DNA of 64,000 nucleotides from Epinephelus fuscoguttatus (GCF_011397635.1 NC_064762.1:25402117-25466116); one strand, 5' to 3'; counted from the stretch's first letter, positions 13,654 to 28,876 are shown. The notes: generated from the letters alone by a model not told the origin. Numbers and translations: made by a program.

Positions 13654-16397
13654 TGTGTGTGTGTGTGTGTGTGTGTGTCAGACAAAGAGTTGCTTGTTAC
13701 ATAACAGAAGGGATTTAATGCAACTCTGTAGGTGCATTGTATAAGCAGTGGTATCTGTACAGCATGCAGTGGTTGTTATGGGTTTTAAAGCTCTTAAGCT
13801 CTGCGTCTTTTTATCTGCACACAAAGTATGTGTGTGTGTGTGTGTGTGTGGAGGAAAAACTCAGATTACATATATTTAGCCTTTGTTTTCACACTAAGGC
13901 AACACATTGCATGGTAGACACAGACAATATTTATTATGATATAAATAATAATAACAGATTGCCTGAAATGTTTCTTTAACATAATATAAAAGGGAAACAA
14001 ATTAAAGCAGAACGACTAAACAAAGATTAAAAAAAAAAAAACTAATAAAAAGGTAGAAGGGAACTTGGAGAGCGCAGACCTCCGCCAAAGCCCAACACTT
14101 TTTCTTGCAGTACCCCTCCTCCCTTTCCTTCGTGTTCATGTCCCCAGTGGCTAGCTAATAGCTGCTACTCTGTACTACGCACTACCCAGGCTGGGCAGGT
14201 GCAGGAAAACGGTGCTCATATTTTGGTTTCCGCTGATAGTGCCCAACCCACTGTGGCAGGATGGCATTGTAGCGGAAGTGTAACGCCCATGCTTTGGTTC
14301 CTCCCATTAACACTTGTACCTCTGTCAGTAGTGTTGCCATTTTAGCACTGCACTGCTAGCCACTGCCATTTTGGTTCAGCTACCTCCGTGTTTGCTGATG
14401 TGAGGGCCGTGTGCATATATTGCAAGCTTAACCAAAATGAGAAATAATATGGGTTTTTCCTTGGTCCATACAGTCTTCCACCAAGTTTGGTGAAAATCGG
14501 ACCGGTAGTTTTGCAAGAATCCTGCTGACAAATAAACTAATAAACAAACAAGCAAACAGGTACACAAACAACCCTGAAAACATGACCTTCTTGTTATAAC
14601 CTTCAATTAATAAAAACAACAAGAACTATAAAGGAGCCACTGTGACGTCACTCATTGGTTTTGAAGCCTCGAGTTTGGTATTTCAGCTGTCGCCATCTTG
14701 GATTTTTTTGAGCCAGAAGTGACAATATTTGGACGAGAGAGTGGAGCTGTGGAGGAGCAAGGGGTGGATCTTACACATAGACTTAGGTGGCGGCTAGCAG
14801 ACAGCCTGTCACTCAAAGCATCCTCGCCCTTAAATTGCCAATGTGTAAAATGGGTTGGAAACAGTGGCATCAGTGGTCAAAGTCTAGATTGCAGGGCTCA
14901 CTCGCTCACCCCTCCCGTCGGGTAAATGACGGTGGCCTCGTAGGGACAAAAAGCCTTGCGCACAAGTTTTTCAGGAGTAGGTCTATCTAGCGACGAGGTG
15001 AATGTTTATTTAGAAATCTAAGCCATGTTACGATACTGTAATGAATCCCTCACGAGCAGGAGACCAGAGGAGCGTTCGGGAAAAAGGCCAGTTTATTTGA
15101 GCACTCCAAAAACTCCAGGAACACTCCAGGGGGTAAAAGACTCCGTCCCAAACTCTGAGTCTTCTAGCGTAACAGACACACTTCATAACTTTACACACAT
15201 ACTCGTTTACCATACTGAGTGGGGACCCCCCTCCCCTCTCTGCTCAATCTCCAGCCCGCACACTACTGACAGCGTAGCCGGTAAACCAAGCTCAGCTGTT
15301 TATTTAGCCTAGCAATATCTCCGGACTATAGTAGCTGCAATGGACGACTTTGAACGCGATTTTGAAGAGTTTCTTGTAGCGGACACAGACCCAGAGCCAT
15401 ACCTGTTTGAGCCGGAGCACACAGATGAGGAACTCCATGTGTTTGATGCTGAGCGGGCGAGAAGAGAGGCTGAATGAACAGAATGGGATTCGGTGCTACT
15501 GCTACCATCGTTGGGGAGATATATCATCAGGAGGAAAAGCGCCGCAGAGAGTGCATCACAAGGAGTGAAGTTGCATCTTCCTTTCCTCACAGATGACGGT
15601 TCGGGTTCATTCTCTCCTGTTGCGTGGTAAGTGTGGTCCATTCGCAAACTTTATAACTAAAAAAGCTTTTCACTACTCTCTATCGACGAACTACTAACAC
15701 ACTCTGCTGTTTCCTCCTCCTTCTTCCTTCCTTCCACTGTCTTCGTTGGTTCATTTATACACACGAAATGCGTTCTCTGGTTGGCTGGATTGTCCATTCG
15801 GTCTGCTGTACATACATGGCGGCACAAGATGGCGACCTCTCTAAAGCAAGGCCCTTGCTATATATATATATATATGAAAGCATAATTATAAGGCTACGAA
15901 AACCAAACGAATTTTATTTTATAGCGATTATACACTTGTATAAACATATTAATGGGTAGAATATTCAGATTCAGATTCAGATTGACAATAAACCATGCCA
16001 AATATTACACACTGGCCCTTTAACTATGCATAACATTAATGAGAAATTTTTATTTCTACATTAGAGATCACAGATTTGGGCCATTTTCATTATATTTGTA
16101 ATCTTGCTCACCAGAAATATGGTTTCAAATTCATTTCAAGTAGAAAAAAAGAAGTGAATATGAACACTCCTTAAATACCATATTCAGCTCTATATTATGG
16201 AGACTTTCCAAGTTCCAAAACCAGACAAACATCTGCAGTAATTATTTGGTGTGTTACATCTGCAGCCATTCAGTAAAGACCATTTTATTACAGTTCCACT
16301 ACATTGTGTTATGGTGATCTACTGTACAAAGCCCATTGGGCACACACTGTAGTTCTGCTGCCTAATGCTGGATACAGTTCAGTGTGTTTGTTCAGGA

Positions 16398-16455
<58 letters not shown>

Positions 16456-19400
16456 TCTCTGACTCTAATGCTATTTCATGGAATTATCTGGATTCGTTCC
16501 TGTTACATAAACACATAAAGGCTACAGTGTAACTCCCTGGGGAATGCAAAAAGCACTTTATTAGTATTTGTGTGATTAAGTGCAGCCAGTTAAGACAGTG
16601 TCACAGGCACGACTCTGAGTTACATAGTGTAATAACATGCAGTAAAAACGTTAGTCACCTGCTGCGGGCTGTGATAATGTGATATAAAGCAAACAAGGGC
16701 GGAACCTGAAACTTAAGAATAACCCAAACATGAACCTGAGAAGGGGCAAGTTTACCATCTGGTTTTTATTATTTTAGTCCAGGAATCTATAAAGATCCAT
16801 GAAAACAGGCTCTTCCTCATGCAGGGTGAAATCCATATTGGTCCAAGACTTCCTCTGTGGTCTTTGGTCATGAGGTGGCTGCATTAGTGCATTCAAACAT
16901 ATCTAGTCTTTTTATTTATGTCATGTGAGGACAATGATTTCACATTTTTAATCTCACCTTTAATATATTAAATTATTCTTAGTTTCTGTGGTGAACTGCT
17001 TTATTACAATTTATTTTCTACATATTCAATTTTTAAGTATTATTTTTTCATTTCACTTTTGTCAGTTTTTATCATTTCAATATTCACTTTTTAATTTAAT
17101 TTATGTTTTTCTCTTCTCTTTTGTATTTACCTCGTCAACATCCTGTTGTTAATTTGTAGGCATAATAGGCCTGCTTAATTTTTGCTTGTTAGGTTTATTC
17201 ATTTTTAATTTTTTTTGACACTTTTTGGAACCAAATCAATCTTTCTTTTGATAATGTATTCATTTTATGCATTTATTTTTCAGTGTCAACATCTTATTTT
17301 CGGTTGTGACACTAAAGGTTCTTTTGTTTTGCAAACTTATTTACATGAAGTTTTTTTGTTTGTCAGATTTGTTCATTTTTTAATATGTTATTCAACCTTT
17401 TGTTTTTATGATCATCTTGACTCTGAAACAATTTTTTTAAATTAATTAATATTTTCAGTGTCAACATCTCATTCTTGACGGTGACAGCATTTTGGGGGTT
17501 TTTGGGCTTTTTTTGAGAATTTGTTTGCTTATTGATTTTTTTGGTTTGTGAGGTTTGTTCAGATTACCTAGTATTATCCTCTTTTGTTATGATCTGTGTC
17601 GGAAATTTGAATATGTAACTTTATTTCAAAAAGCTGTTTATTTATTCATTATTATTTATTTTTTGGGCATTTTTAGCCTTTAATGGATAGGACAGACAAG
17701 TGTGAAAGGGGGAGAGAGAGAGGGAGTGACATGGAGCAAAGGGCCACAGACTGGAGTCGAATAAATGTAAAATATTACAAAAATTTTAATTAATATCATT
17801 GTCACTGAGCCACATACTTTTATTTTCACCAGCAGCACTCTGACAAAACTTCCCAGTGTCTCCACAGTGTATGTTAGATTTCATGTGAGCTGATTAACAG
17901 TGCAGTGTAGGTGGGGTCGGACCCACTAAGACGCTCAGATTAGCCGGGTGTTGCTCAGTGCCTACAGGGGAGCTGAGAGACCTCCCTGTCACTGTTGATT
18001 TACAGGCCATAACATTTAACAAGTGATCCCTGGCAGTCCTATTTACCCTCCCTCTGCTCTGGGTGTGGTGTCCCTCCATCTGTTCCTGGGTGGCTTCCTT
18101 CGCCTCACGGCTCACGGATCTGTCAGGGTGTTTTCAGAAACAGTGGCTGAAGTCACCATCTGCTTCCAATTACACTATGACAATCTGCAGGACGGCGTCC
18201 AAGATGCAGCGCTGTACACTACTACAGTAGAGGAGCTGGACGGAAAAGGAGGCACGACTTGGATCTGACTTCTTGCTGTGGTTAAGCTGAGTCACTCTCG
18301 CCAGCAGAGCCATGGAGCCAAGGCTTGGAAACCTTCACTTTTCCATTACTCTGTGGATTTTTCTTCTGTTATTGAGCGACTAACAGCTGCTTCCAGTTTT
18401 AGGTTTGGAAGTTTAGTTCTCCGGTAAGACATGCAGGAGCTGTTGTAGCGGTGAAAGGATAAATCTATTTCTTTTCATCAAACTGGAGCGAAAACAGGTC
18501 GGACTTGACTGGTTATATGGCTTTATTGACTTTAACATTTCTTGCATGATCCTGGAAACAGTTTTGCAAATTAGTGCATGCCATACAGATGCCTGAGCAC
18601 CAACTACGCCTTCTTAGACTGCATTTTTCTGATGTAAGACAGCATAAGATGTTGCAGCCAAATCTAAAGTCTAAATTGTAGTCAAGATGTTGACGTTGTT
18701 GGAAAAGCATTTCAAGAACTTCCCTCCATTCTGGATGACATCAGCAATTTCTTTATGAGCAACTTGTGAGCCATGGAGAAACAAAAAGCCATCCTAAAAT
18801 TTTTCAGGAACCTCTCAGAGGAAGAGAATGAGGACATAATGCCAGGAGACACAGAGCTGAGTGTTAATGTAAAGAGAAATGGGGACATGAGTTTTGAAGA
18901 AGCTCTGAAAAACAGCAGAGACTCCTTATCGTATGCAATACTGTCTCATGAAGAGCAGAGGACGACCTCTAACTCAGTGGGACATATAATTAGACGAGAG
19001 GCAGGAAATGACTCAAACATGACAGAGGAGGAGAGGAATAATGTCAACCTAACAGAGCAGCAAAGCGTGGCTGTAGACGCTGAGAATGGCTCAGAGAAAG
19101 AGACCTTCGCAACAAATCAAAAGCAGAATAAGATGCCAAACAACTGCAGCAAAGACGGCTGTCACATATTACAGAACTCGCTGCATGAATGGGCCTCGAA
19201 CGAATCTGTGCAAGAATGTCAACACGTTTCCAACGACTGCACAAATACAGGTTGTGATTGTGTTGCACAAGTCAGTGTCGAGCAGGATGACACTGAGGAA
19301 GATAATCAGAGAGAAAGAGAGGAAAATATTTACAGCCAGGAATCTATGAAAAGTACACCATCTAAAATTAAACATGTGGTGATAACGGTGACTCGGACAA

Positions 19401-22400
19401 GACCTGCAGTTGAGGATGAACCAACTCCAACATTGGAGCCAGTTGTCCCTTCCTGCTTACAAAATGAAGAGGAGAAAGGTGCAGAAGAGGACAGCGAAGA
19501 TGAAGAAGAGAAACAAGATGTGTTTCCAGTCTCTACCACCCAAACACACCACCCTCCCAGCCCAAAAGGCACTAATATTATCATAACATCTGCAGCCAAT
19601 AACCCACCACCTGGATCCACCTTCACCCGAGCCACCTTCTCCCCAGGCTCCCCCACCGACAAGCAGATCCAGCTCCCAGCCCTCTTCAGTGGCCTGAGGG
19701 TCCTGAGGAAAGGGGTGGTCGGGCCCGAGCATGACACCGTGGCTCAGATCAAACCTTCTTCTCAAGGAGCGAAGAGGGAGATCTTCCCTGAGAGGCAGGG
19801 GGATGCGAAAGTTCAGGGGAGCTTCCTGGACCAGATCTCCCAGTTCCTGAACCGGGAAAAGAAAGGAGATGAGAAAGAGGAGCCGAAGGAGGCTGAGGAA
19901 GACAAGGGTGAGAATGAAAAGGATGTGACTGAAGAGATTCAAGAGGATGAGAGGAAAGAACCTGAAACAGAGGAGGATGCAGAGGTTTTATCTGAGCCGA
20001 CAAAACCGTCTGTGTCAAGCGCAGAGGCAGCGTTCGATGCCTTCAAAGCCTTTTTCACCCCAAAGCCTTTGAAGAGGGACCCAGCAGAGAAGGTGGACCT
20101 GGAGGCAGTGAGGAAGAAGATAAGAGCAGATAAAGATGTGCTCAAAGCACTTTTTGAAAGAACCTCCAATAAGACACCAGAGAAGAAAGACTCATCTGAT
20201 GGAAAAGTACGAATTGTGCATGAATCAAGACCGAGCATTGACTAGCTTTACCAGAGTCATGACTGGAAATACTGTCCTGTGTGTAAAGAAGCTCTCTTGA
20301 TTCTGTTATAAATCTGTTGTCACTTTTTCTTCTCCTTCCAGTCAGAAGCATCCACCCCAGGAGAGGGAGAGGAAAGAACTCCTGGTCGCCTACAGGCCGT
20401 CTGGCCGCCACTTAAAGAGGAGAAGGTTGGGCTGAAGTATACAGAAGCAGGTACTAACAAATATATACACATCTCTGAATCTGTCATAAAATATTGGCTC
20501 TTCCAACCACATTGTTTGGGCTCCCAGACTCCTGTGCTGTATGTGTTCAAAATATTATCTCTTTTTCTCTAACCTCATTAAAAGTAAGTATTTAAAGGTC
20601 CAGTGTGTAGGATTTAGGGGGATACAATGGCAGAAATGGAATATAATATAATAAGCATGCTTTTTTCAGTGTAGTATCACCTGAAAATAAGGATTGTTGA
20701 GTTTTCGTTACCTTAGAATGAGCTGTTTATATGTACAAAGGGAGTGGCACTTCTTCCACAGAGTTTGCACCCACCATGTTTCTACAGTAGCCCAGAACTG
20801 ACAAACCTATCACTGTCTTTAGATAAGGCCATTTGGGTTTGCAGGGTTTTACATTTTAGCATTGGCTGTCGGATTTAGCAGCTCTTCTGCAATGAGAGCG
20901 TCAGAAAAACACAGATTTTTGAACATGGAACTGTTATATTCAGTGTTTTTACTCTAAAGCCAGTGTTTGGTTTGTCCCTTCTGGGATACTGTAGAAACAT
21001 GGCGGGTGCAACATGGCAATCTCCGTGGAGAAGGTGCTGCTCCCTTAGTAGATATAAACGGCTCATTCTAATGTTACGAAAACACTTGGGATTACCATGA
21101 CCTGGATGACTGAGAAACTTCACTGACATCTTAAGATACAGATGTTCAGGAGGTTTTTGGGTTCTAACTTTAGAACTGAGGAAGCGTCTTGGATGAGAGG
21201 TGAAATGTCTTCAAGAATCTCAAGGAAGTCCAGTTGCCTATCATAGCACTTAGTCTGGATCCTAAGTCATCAGAGAAAAAAGGTGAACACGGGTGCGGGT
21301 GCTGGGCTAGCAGCTCATCTTCAACATACTGAACAGTGTCAGAGAAACACTGATTTTGGACCATGAACCTGCTTTTTACAGGGTTTAATCACCTGGTTTG
21401 TTTGTTATTGAGAGAAAAAGACCTCTGCAGATAATTTAACTCCTACTAAAAACCTCCTGAATAATAAACACTAAAGGAATTCTAACTATAAAGTTTAAGC
21501 TAGCTGCCATTTTCAATCCTGACCACTAGATGCCACTAATTCCCCCTTAAATCTTACACACTGTACCTTTAAAGGTGAACATTTTCCCTTTACTACAAAC
21601 TGAGCTTGCATATTTTATAAAGGTGACAAAATATGGAAGTCAGCATTAAGTTTTGTTATCACACAAAACAAGGAAATATTTAATGTTTTACATGTTACAC
21701 AGGCTTTCTGTGAACAACTATATTGCCCCACTGTATTCCTTTGTTTGGCAAAAAGTCAATAACTGATGAAGAAATGTAGAGTATGTTATCCTATAGTGTG
21801 ACACTACTTATATTTTGGGTCATTAAGACCCCAATGAAATACAGATAGACTCATAATATTTATTTATTTAAGCTTCATTTAACCAGATAAAAAACATTTC
21901 CGATTAAGTCTTAGTTCAATAATGTCCTGGTCAAGAATGCAGCAAAGTTATTTTAAAACATAAAACAATAAAATACACAACAATACATCATAAATGGTAC
22001 AGAGCTACTGTTCATGCATCAAAAGAAGTTAAATATACACAGATAATGAACAATACATTCAAACAAAAAGGTATTGAGGCGTGCCAGACTTGTTACACCT
22101 TGTAGCAAGAACAGATTGCATTAGAGACTTCTGTTAACTTTTATTTAAAACTGATTCGAGAGATGAGGGAGTCCAGGCTGAGTCACACCTGCCAAGACTG
22201 TAATAAAGCAGACTCCTTTACCAGCCACTGCCTTTAAAGGAAAGACAATGACTGGATCTAAGACTGTAGGGATGATGGAAAATACAAATTTAGAACGTAT
22301 TTACATGCTTAATCTGGGGATTTGGGATTTGGGTGGAGAAGTGCTGTAGTCAGTACTGTACATGAATGCATTTAATATGTTTAACAGCAGTCTGTGAGAC

Positions 22401-25400
22401 CCCAAACAGATGTAATGTGTCATCGATGGTAGCTGATATGTCATCATTTCCAAATCTCGCAAATATTAGGAACAGTCCTAAAGTATTTAGTAGCAGAAAT
22501 ATCAGTAAGAGGGTGATACTGACATCCCCAAAATCAAATACACATAGTTTTTCTCCAGACTGTTCTCATGTACTGTTGGTATGTATACTTATGATAATGC
22601 ACCAGAATTTGTATAAAACCCATGTAATCATGAGCCAGTAATTTGTGTATAGCTCATGTAATCAGGAGGGCTGCAATCACATGACCAAAGCACTGATGGG
22701 AGTAAAGAAGTACAAGAGCAGAAGTCTGTTTTAGGCAGGCTGGGCTGGTGGACTGATCAAACAAACACAGGACTTTCTTGTAGAAGTTCAGTGTTCTGAA
22801 TCGTGTTAAACCCAGTGAACTTTGAATCAATTTAAGATATGCTGTCACCATGCGTCTTTTCTTAAACCTTAAAGATATCAGGTGTAGAGATGTCTGCCTT
22901 CTCTCACATAAAATGGAATTAGATGGCACTCAGCTTGTGGTGCTCATATAGAGTTGCTGATACCTCCAACACTCTGCAACTTGCACCAAAGCAATCTAGA
23001 CTGATATATAGCACTGCAGGTAAGAGGAAAAATATATAGTTTTGATTTGGGTGAACTCTCCCTTTAAGTATGTGTTTTGAGCTGTTAAAGAGAATCATCA
23101 AGGTTAAAAAACAGTGGAAATTAGGGAACAATTCGACTAAAATAAATCAATAAAATAAATATACTGCCACTTCGTACGATAACAATAAAAATGCACAGTG
23201 ATTGATTAGGCCCATGTTAAACACTGTGTTCTGAGTTTTCAGTAGAAGGAGTAGGAGTGTTTGCTCTGTGATATCATGTGATGGATTTAATATCAAGGTT
23301 TACTGCTTTGGTAAACACAACTCCACCCTGTGTGTGTCCACAGTGAACCAGTCTGTTAGACTCCAACACCTTCAATAAGTGAAGGGATTTACTGGACTGT
23401 GCACTGGGTGCATGTGGCACAAACTCTGATGCCTTTAGGCAAACCATTAATATTTTATTTCATTTTTTAAAATCCCAATGGGACTTTTTGCCACTAGTTG
23501 TACAACTTAAAATTCCGGTCCAGTACAACACCATCACAGAGACCTCAATGCTAAAACACATAATTGAATTAACTCCTCTATAACAGTGTCAAAATCTGAA
23601 ATAAAAGTATATTTATGGCTGAGCTGTTGTGTTGGATTGCAGTAGACTGTACCATTGTACTTTAAGTGGCCACTCAGTGTGTACCACCAGAATAACTTGA
23701 AAAATACAATTATCACATGAAAATTACACACATACTGACTTTAGATAAAGGTTAAATAAAGATTAAAGTGCATTTCTTGTGATTTTAACAGTTAGTTTCT
23801 AGTGAGTATTTGTTGCATATGCGAGAAGGTCACATAGAAGCCAAACAGGTTTCATGGGCCAGTTTCACAAACATAGACTTATGCTTTCTGCAGACCTCTG
23901 AAGTCATCTGTTGCACAAAGCTGTGTAGTTTTTGACAATCATAAAGGGACAGTTCACCCCAAAATCAAAAACTCCTTTTCCTCTTACCTGTAGTGCCATT
24001 TATCAGTCTAGATTTTGTTGGTGTGTGTTGCAGAGTGTTGGGGATATCGGCTGTAGAGATGTTTGCCTTCTCTCCAGTATAATGAAACTAGATGGCTCTC
24101 AGCTTGTGGTGCTCAAAGCGCCAAAGAAATACATTTGGAAAACTCAACAGCAATGTCTCTGACCAGAGATCATGATCCGGTTACTCAAGATAATCCACAG
24201 ACCTTGTTGTGAGCAGTAGGAACTATTTCTCTTTACTGAACTAAACCCGCCAACCGAGTCACTGCACGGAGGAATCGTGCATCTACTGCTAACTCACCAA
24301 ACATCACTGAGCTAGCTAACATTACAGCTCAATCGTGGACGACGCCCTCTAACGTTTACATCTCATTCTATCACAAGCGAGAGCCTCTCCAAAGGCCTAA
24401 CGCTACAGACCAGTCTCCTCAGAAATCTCTAAACAGTGATCTGCGCTTTCAAACTGGTCCCATTCCAAAGTCGTCGAATACTGGCGCTGGGGCAGTGACT
24501 TCTGCATCAGACACTGATGAAAAAAGTAATCCTTTCACATCAGCATAATATGTGGATGGGCACCATCAGTGTGTAATAGTGCCTGAAGGTGTCAGGGGGA
24601 TTTGCAGCTGGACAACAATATAAGTTAAGGGGGGGGAAGTCCATGCAGGGCAGGTAGGAGGGGTGATGGATTGTTCCAACAGTCTCAGACTTTCACCTGG
24701 GAGGCCAGTGTTCACTTCATGTACGAATGTGAAGTCCAACCCTGTTATATTTTTCTAAACCTAACCACGTGCTTTTGTTGCCCAAACCTAACCACATGCG
24801 TGTTGGCTAAACGTAACCATGTGTGTTTGTTGTTGAAGGTAAAAAAAATGTCAATTCGTAGTGTTTATGTTGTATGTTTATTTTGAAAGACCGGAAGTGT
24901 ATTTTAAAAAGACACAAAGCATTTAACAGGCTGAAGTTGACACATGTCCCAGAACATCAACAACAGACACACCTAGGGTACCTTGCACGTCATATGTAGA
25001 CGTGGATAGTCCATGACCAAGCAGCAAAAGGTTGGAATGAGAATGTGTTGGTGCTTTTATTTTGACTTGCATCAGACTATAGGGTGCTGGTAAAGGTAAA
25101 TAAGTTGTCAGTCACAAATCTATTATCTGCTTTAAAGGACAAAAGAAGGTCAAACACTATTTTAAGTCACAGCTGGTAGACAACACCGCAAACATCATTC
25201 ACAGCTTATAAAAGGCAGGATTGCCTTTTGAAAATGATTCTGCTTCCTTGGGATGAGTTCTCAAAGTTAAAATGATCCCACCTAATATGAGAAAGTGTCC
25301 ACCTGTAGAAGACAGACAGAAGGTTTATTAAGGATTGTTTGAGCAGGGATAAACTGTGTGCTCCATGTGTACAGACCCACAAATACACTTCCTGTGAATA

Positions 25401-28400
25401 CAGTCGGGACAGTAAATACACTTTATGACTGACCCTTCAATAGGTGCAGTCATCCATTAGCAGATAAATGTTTGCTTAAACAGTTTGTCCAAGATGCCAG
25501 AGAGCTGAGTGCCAGTCTGCACACTGCTCTTACACGTGAGGCTCTACTGCCATCGTGTGGTCAAGGGTTGTATTGTCACCACACCCTCAGACATCCCTCA
25601 GCCTCCTGCAGTGGTAAAACAAGAATTTGATTTGTCATGCAGAATCAGTCACAGCTCTCAAGTGTCTCTCAATTTGTTCGTCTAGCCATCCACACCAATG
25701 TACCCATCGTGGTGCAGAGAGCGCTCTCGGGCACCACAGCTGTAATAATGAACATCTGTTTGTGGTAGGTGAAGGAACACGAAGCTGTTGTTAAATGTTC
25801 TTCTGCTCTATTTCCTCTCAGAGCACCAGGCCGCTCTGCTGCAGCTGAAGAGAGAATGTAAAGAGGAGCTGGAGAAGTTACAGGTCCGTATGGAGCACTG
25901 CTTATCAAATGATGCCGATCCAGGTGTGCCGTGGGATTTGATGATAACCACACATTTTTATGGCAGTATTCAGCTGGGCCTATACAGGACGTTATGAGTG
26001 AATTTTTAATTGACTGTATCAGTATGTTGTGTGCACCCATTTCCTAATAAAGAGGCAAACTCTAGCTATTTGCCTTTCATACAATTGATGGTATTCCTTT
26101 AATATTATTTCCAGGAGGACTTTGGTCAGGAGCTGTCCAGACTGAGGGTGAAGAATGAGGAAAAAGTCGCCCATCTAGAGTTCACTCTGGCCGAGCTGCA
26201 GGCCGAACTCTCCCAGGTTGGAAACCGCCCTCGTGGGGAACTCAAAGATGTCGCTGTATCGACTGCAGACGACTTTCTACCAAAATCTTTCCGCACAGTC
26301 TGCATCCAGACAGACCGGGAGACGTTTGTCAAGACTCCTGAGGATGGAGAAGGTACGGGAAGAGCCTGCACCAGCCCTCAGCAGCAGAAGGTGACCCCCA
26401 AAAAGCTGGACCTGGCCTCTATCAGCCAAAGCCTGGCCACACAGAGAGACGATACTTCCTCCTCATCACATGGCCACCCATCCCAAACTCTTCCTCCACC
26501 TGGAGCCACACTGCCTCCATCAGAGCAAGCACCTGCTCCCTTTCAGACAACCAAAACAGACAACCTGCCTCCTCCTCCACCTCCTCCTCCGCCCCCACCA
26601 TGTTTGTCTTCGTCCATAAACCACATGCAGCCATCAAATGGCCCTCCACCACCACCTCCACCGCCGCCACCACCTCCTCCTCCATTTACACCAGGCTTGG
26701 CTCCCCCACCACCTCCTCCTCCAGTTGGGGGTTTCTTTATTGAAACACCTCATAGGAAACCAATCGTGGAGCCTTCCCGACCCATGAAGCCTCTTTACTG
26801 GACCAGAATCCAGATCAAGGAAAACAAGTAGGTTCACATCCAATAAGAACATCATGAAGAGGATGAAAATGTATCTCAATAAGTATTTAGACAATCATCA
26901 CTGTATTTATCTGCAACTACTTTAATGATTCATACTGATTCATTGTTTTCGTCATTTTTCAAGCACAAATGCCCAAAATTCTGTAGTTTCTGCTCTTCTG
27001 TTTGACAATTAATTGTTTTTGTATCGTTTCATATCATAATAAACTGAATATCTTTGGGGTTTTGACTGCTGGTCAGACAAAACAAAATGTCGAACATGTC
27101 ACCTCTGGCCAAGGTTATTTTTGTTAACTAAAACTAAAAACTAAAACTCTACGTGAAAAAACAACAAAAACAGTTAACTGAAATAAAAATAAAAACTGGA
27201 CTTTAAAAAAAGAAAACCGACTGAAATGACAGTGTACTTACAAAACTAACTATAACTAAACTAGCTATATAAAATAAAGAATATACAGAGAATCTCTTTA
27301 GCTTTGGTCCTTGTCACTTTGGTTAAATCTTTCAACACAAAAAGCATCAGGAGGCATTGTTAAATATGTATATTGAGATTTTAATGTCTACATGTCTGTC
27401 ATAAAAAATGTTTTTGAAAAGGGAAAAGGTTTTTTTGTATATATTATCTATTCTGAACTTCTGAAAATCTTGCGCTTGACAAATAACCCCTACAGTATAT
27501 CATAATTTCAAAAATTACTCTGAAACTAATATAAACTAAACTAAATATTTTTAAAGAATAAAAACTAAACTGAAATGAGCAAAGAAAACTAACTAAAACC
27601 AACCTGATTTGAAAACAAGAATTAAAAACAAAATAAAAATACAGTATACTGTAATGAAAAACACAAAACTATAATAACAATGCCTTGGGCTCTAAGAAAT
27701 AGTGATGGCCATTTTTCCATTTTTTTTCGCACTTTGTATATTAAACAAATGATCAAGTCTACAAGAATCAATTATTATCAGCAAATTTATTGATAATTAA
27801 AATTATCATTAGTTGCAGCCCTACGCTAAATCTCTTCGTTGAACTCAAACACACATAGTCTTTTATAATCACGTAGAATCTACCAAAAATATCAACTCAC
27901 TCATCACTGAAACAACTCCTTAGTCTTAGTTTTATATATAGAGTCAAACTAACAGCTTTGTTAAGCTCTTCTTTATTGGCCTAATATCAGCAAACAAACC
28001 GATTCATCTTTCAACTCTGATCCACTCTTTTTTGTTTCCACTCTTTCAGTAGATTTTATAAAAGTGTAACAGATCAAAACAGAGACTGATTATGTTCTCT
28101 CTCCCTCAGGAACAACACTCTGTGGAACATTTTAGAGGAACCAGATATAATTAACACCAGCGAGTTTGAGGATCTGTTCGCCAAAACCATCACACACACC
28201 AAGAGGAAGCCGCTGTCAGAGGCTTACGTGAAGAAAGCCAAGACCAGGAAGGTAACATAAAATTAAATATTTGCAACATGTCCACTAGAGGGGGTTGATG
28301 CCATTGAGTCTACAGATGAGTGTTACTGTAGATAACAGAGCATTATAAAGTAGATTGAGACACAGTTAAAAGATATTTACAGTGGAGACAGTAAAGAATC

Positions 28401-28817
28401 CCCCATGTTTGAGCTCATGTCTTCCTTTGATTAAGGGGTTTATATTCCACTCACAGCTGTGATTTATTTACTCTCTTTACACTGGAAGCATATTTTTCCA
28501 CTGTTTGTGTGTCTGTGCACACATTTCCTCCCAAATTCTGATGATGCATTTGCAGGCAGAAAGGGCACCAGTGTTACAGGGTTATGTTTTTTAGTGCCTC
28601 AGAGGCAAAGTACAACATAAAAAGACAAAAAAAATGTTGAAATATCTGAGAGACAACAAGAACTATTATTACCATTATAGAAAAAGAAAAAAAGAAGATG
28701 TCATTTGTTCAAACCTGAGGTTACAAATGCGGGTGAAGCATAACAGGACTGTGTTTGCCACAGTAAACCCTCCACTAATGACTCACTAATGGTTTGTAGT
28801 GGTGAGGTTGTCATGGT

Positions 28818-28876
<59 letters not shown>

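Noticed and set aside
25884-25997. Read-through of the coiled-coil exon to a later GTGTGC donor
   Set aside because: That donor would put the next exon out of frame and breaks the gap-free match with human FMN1.
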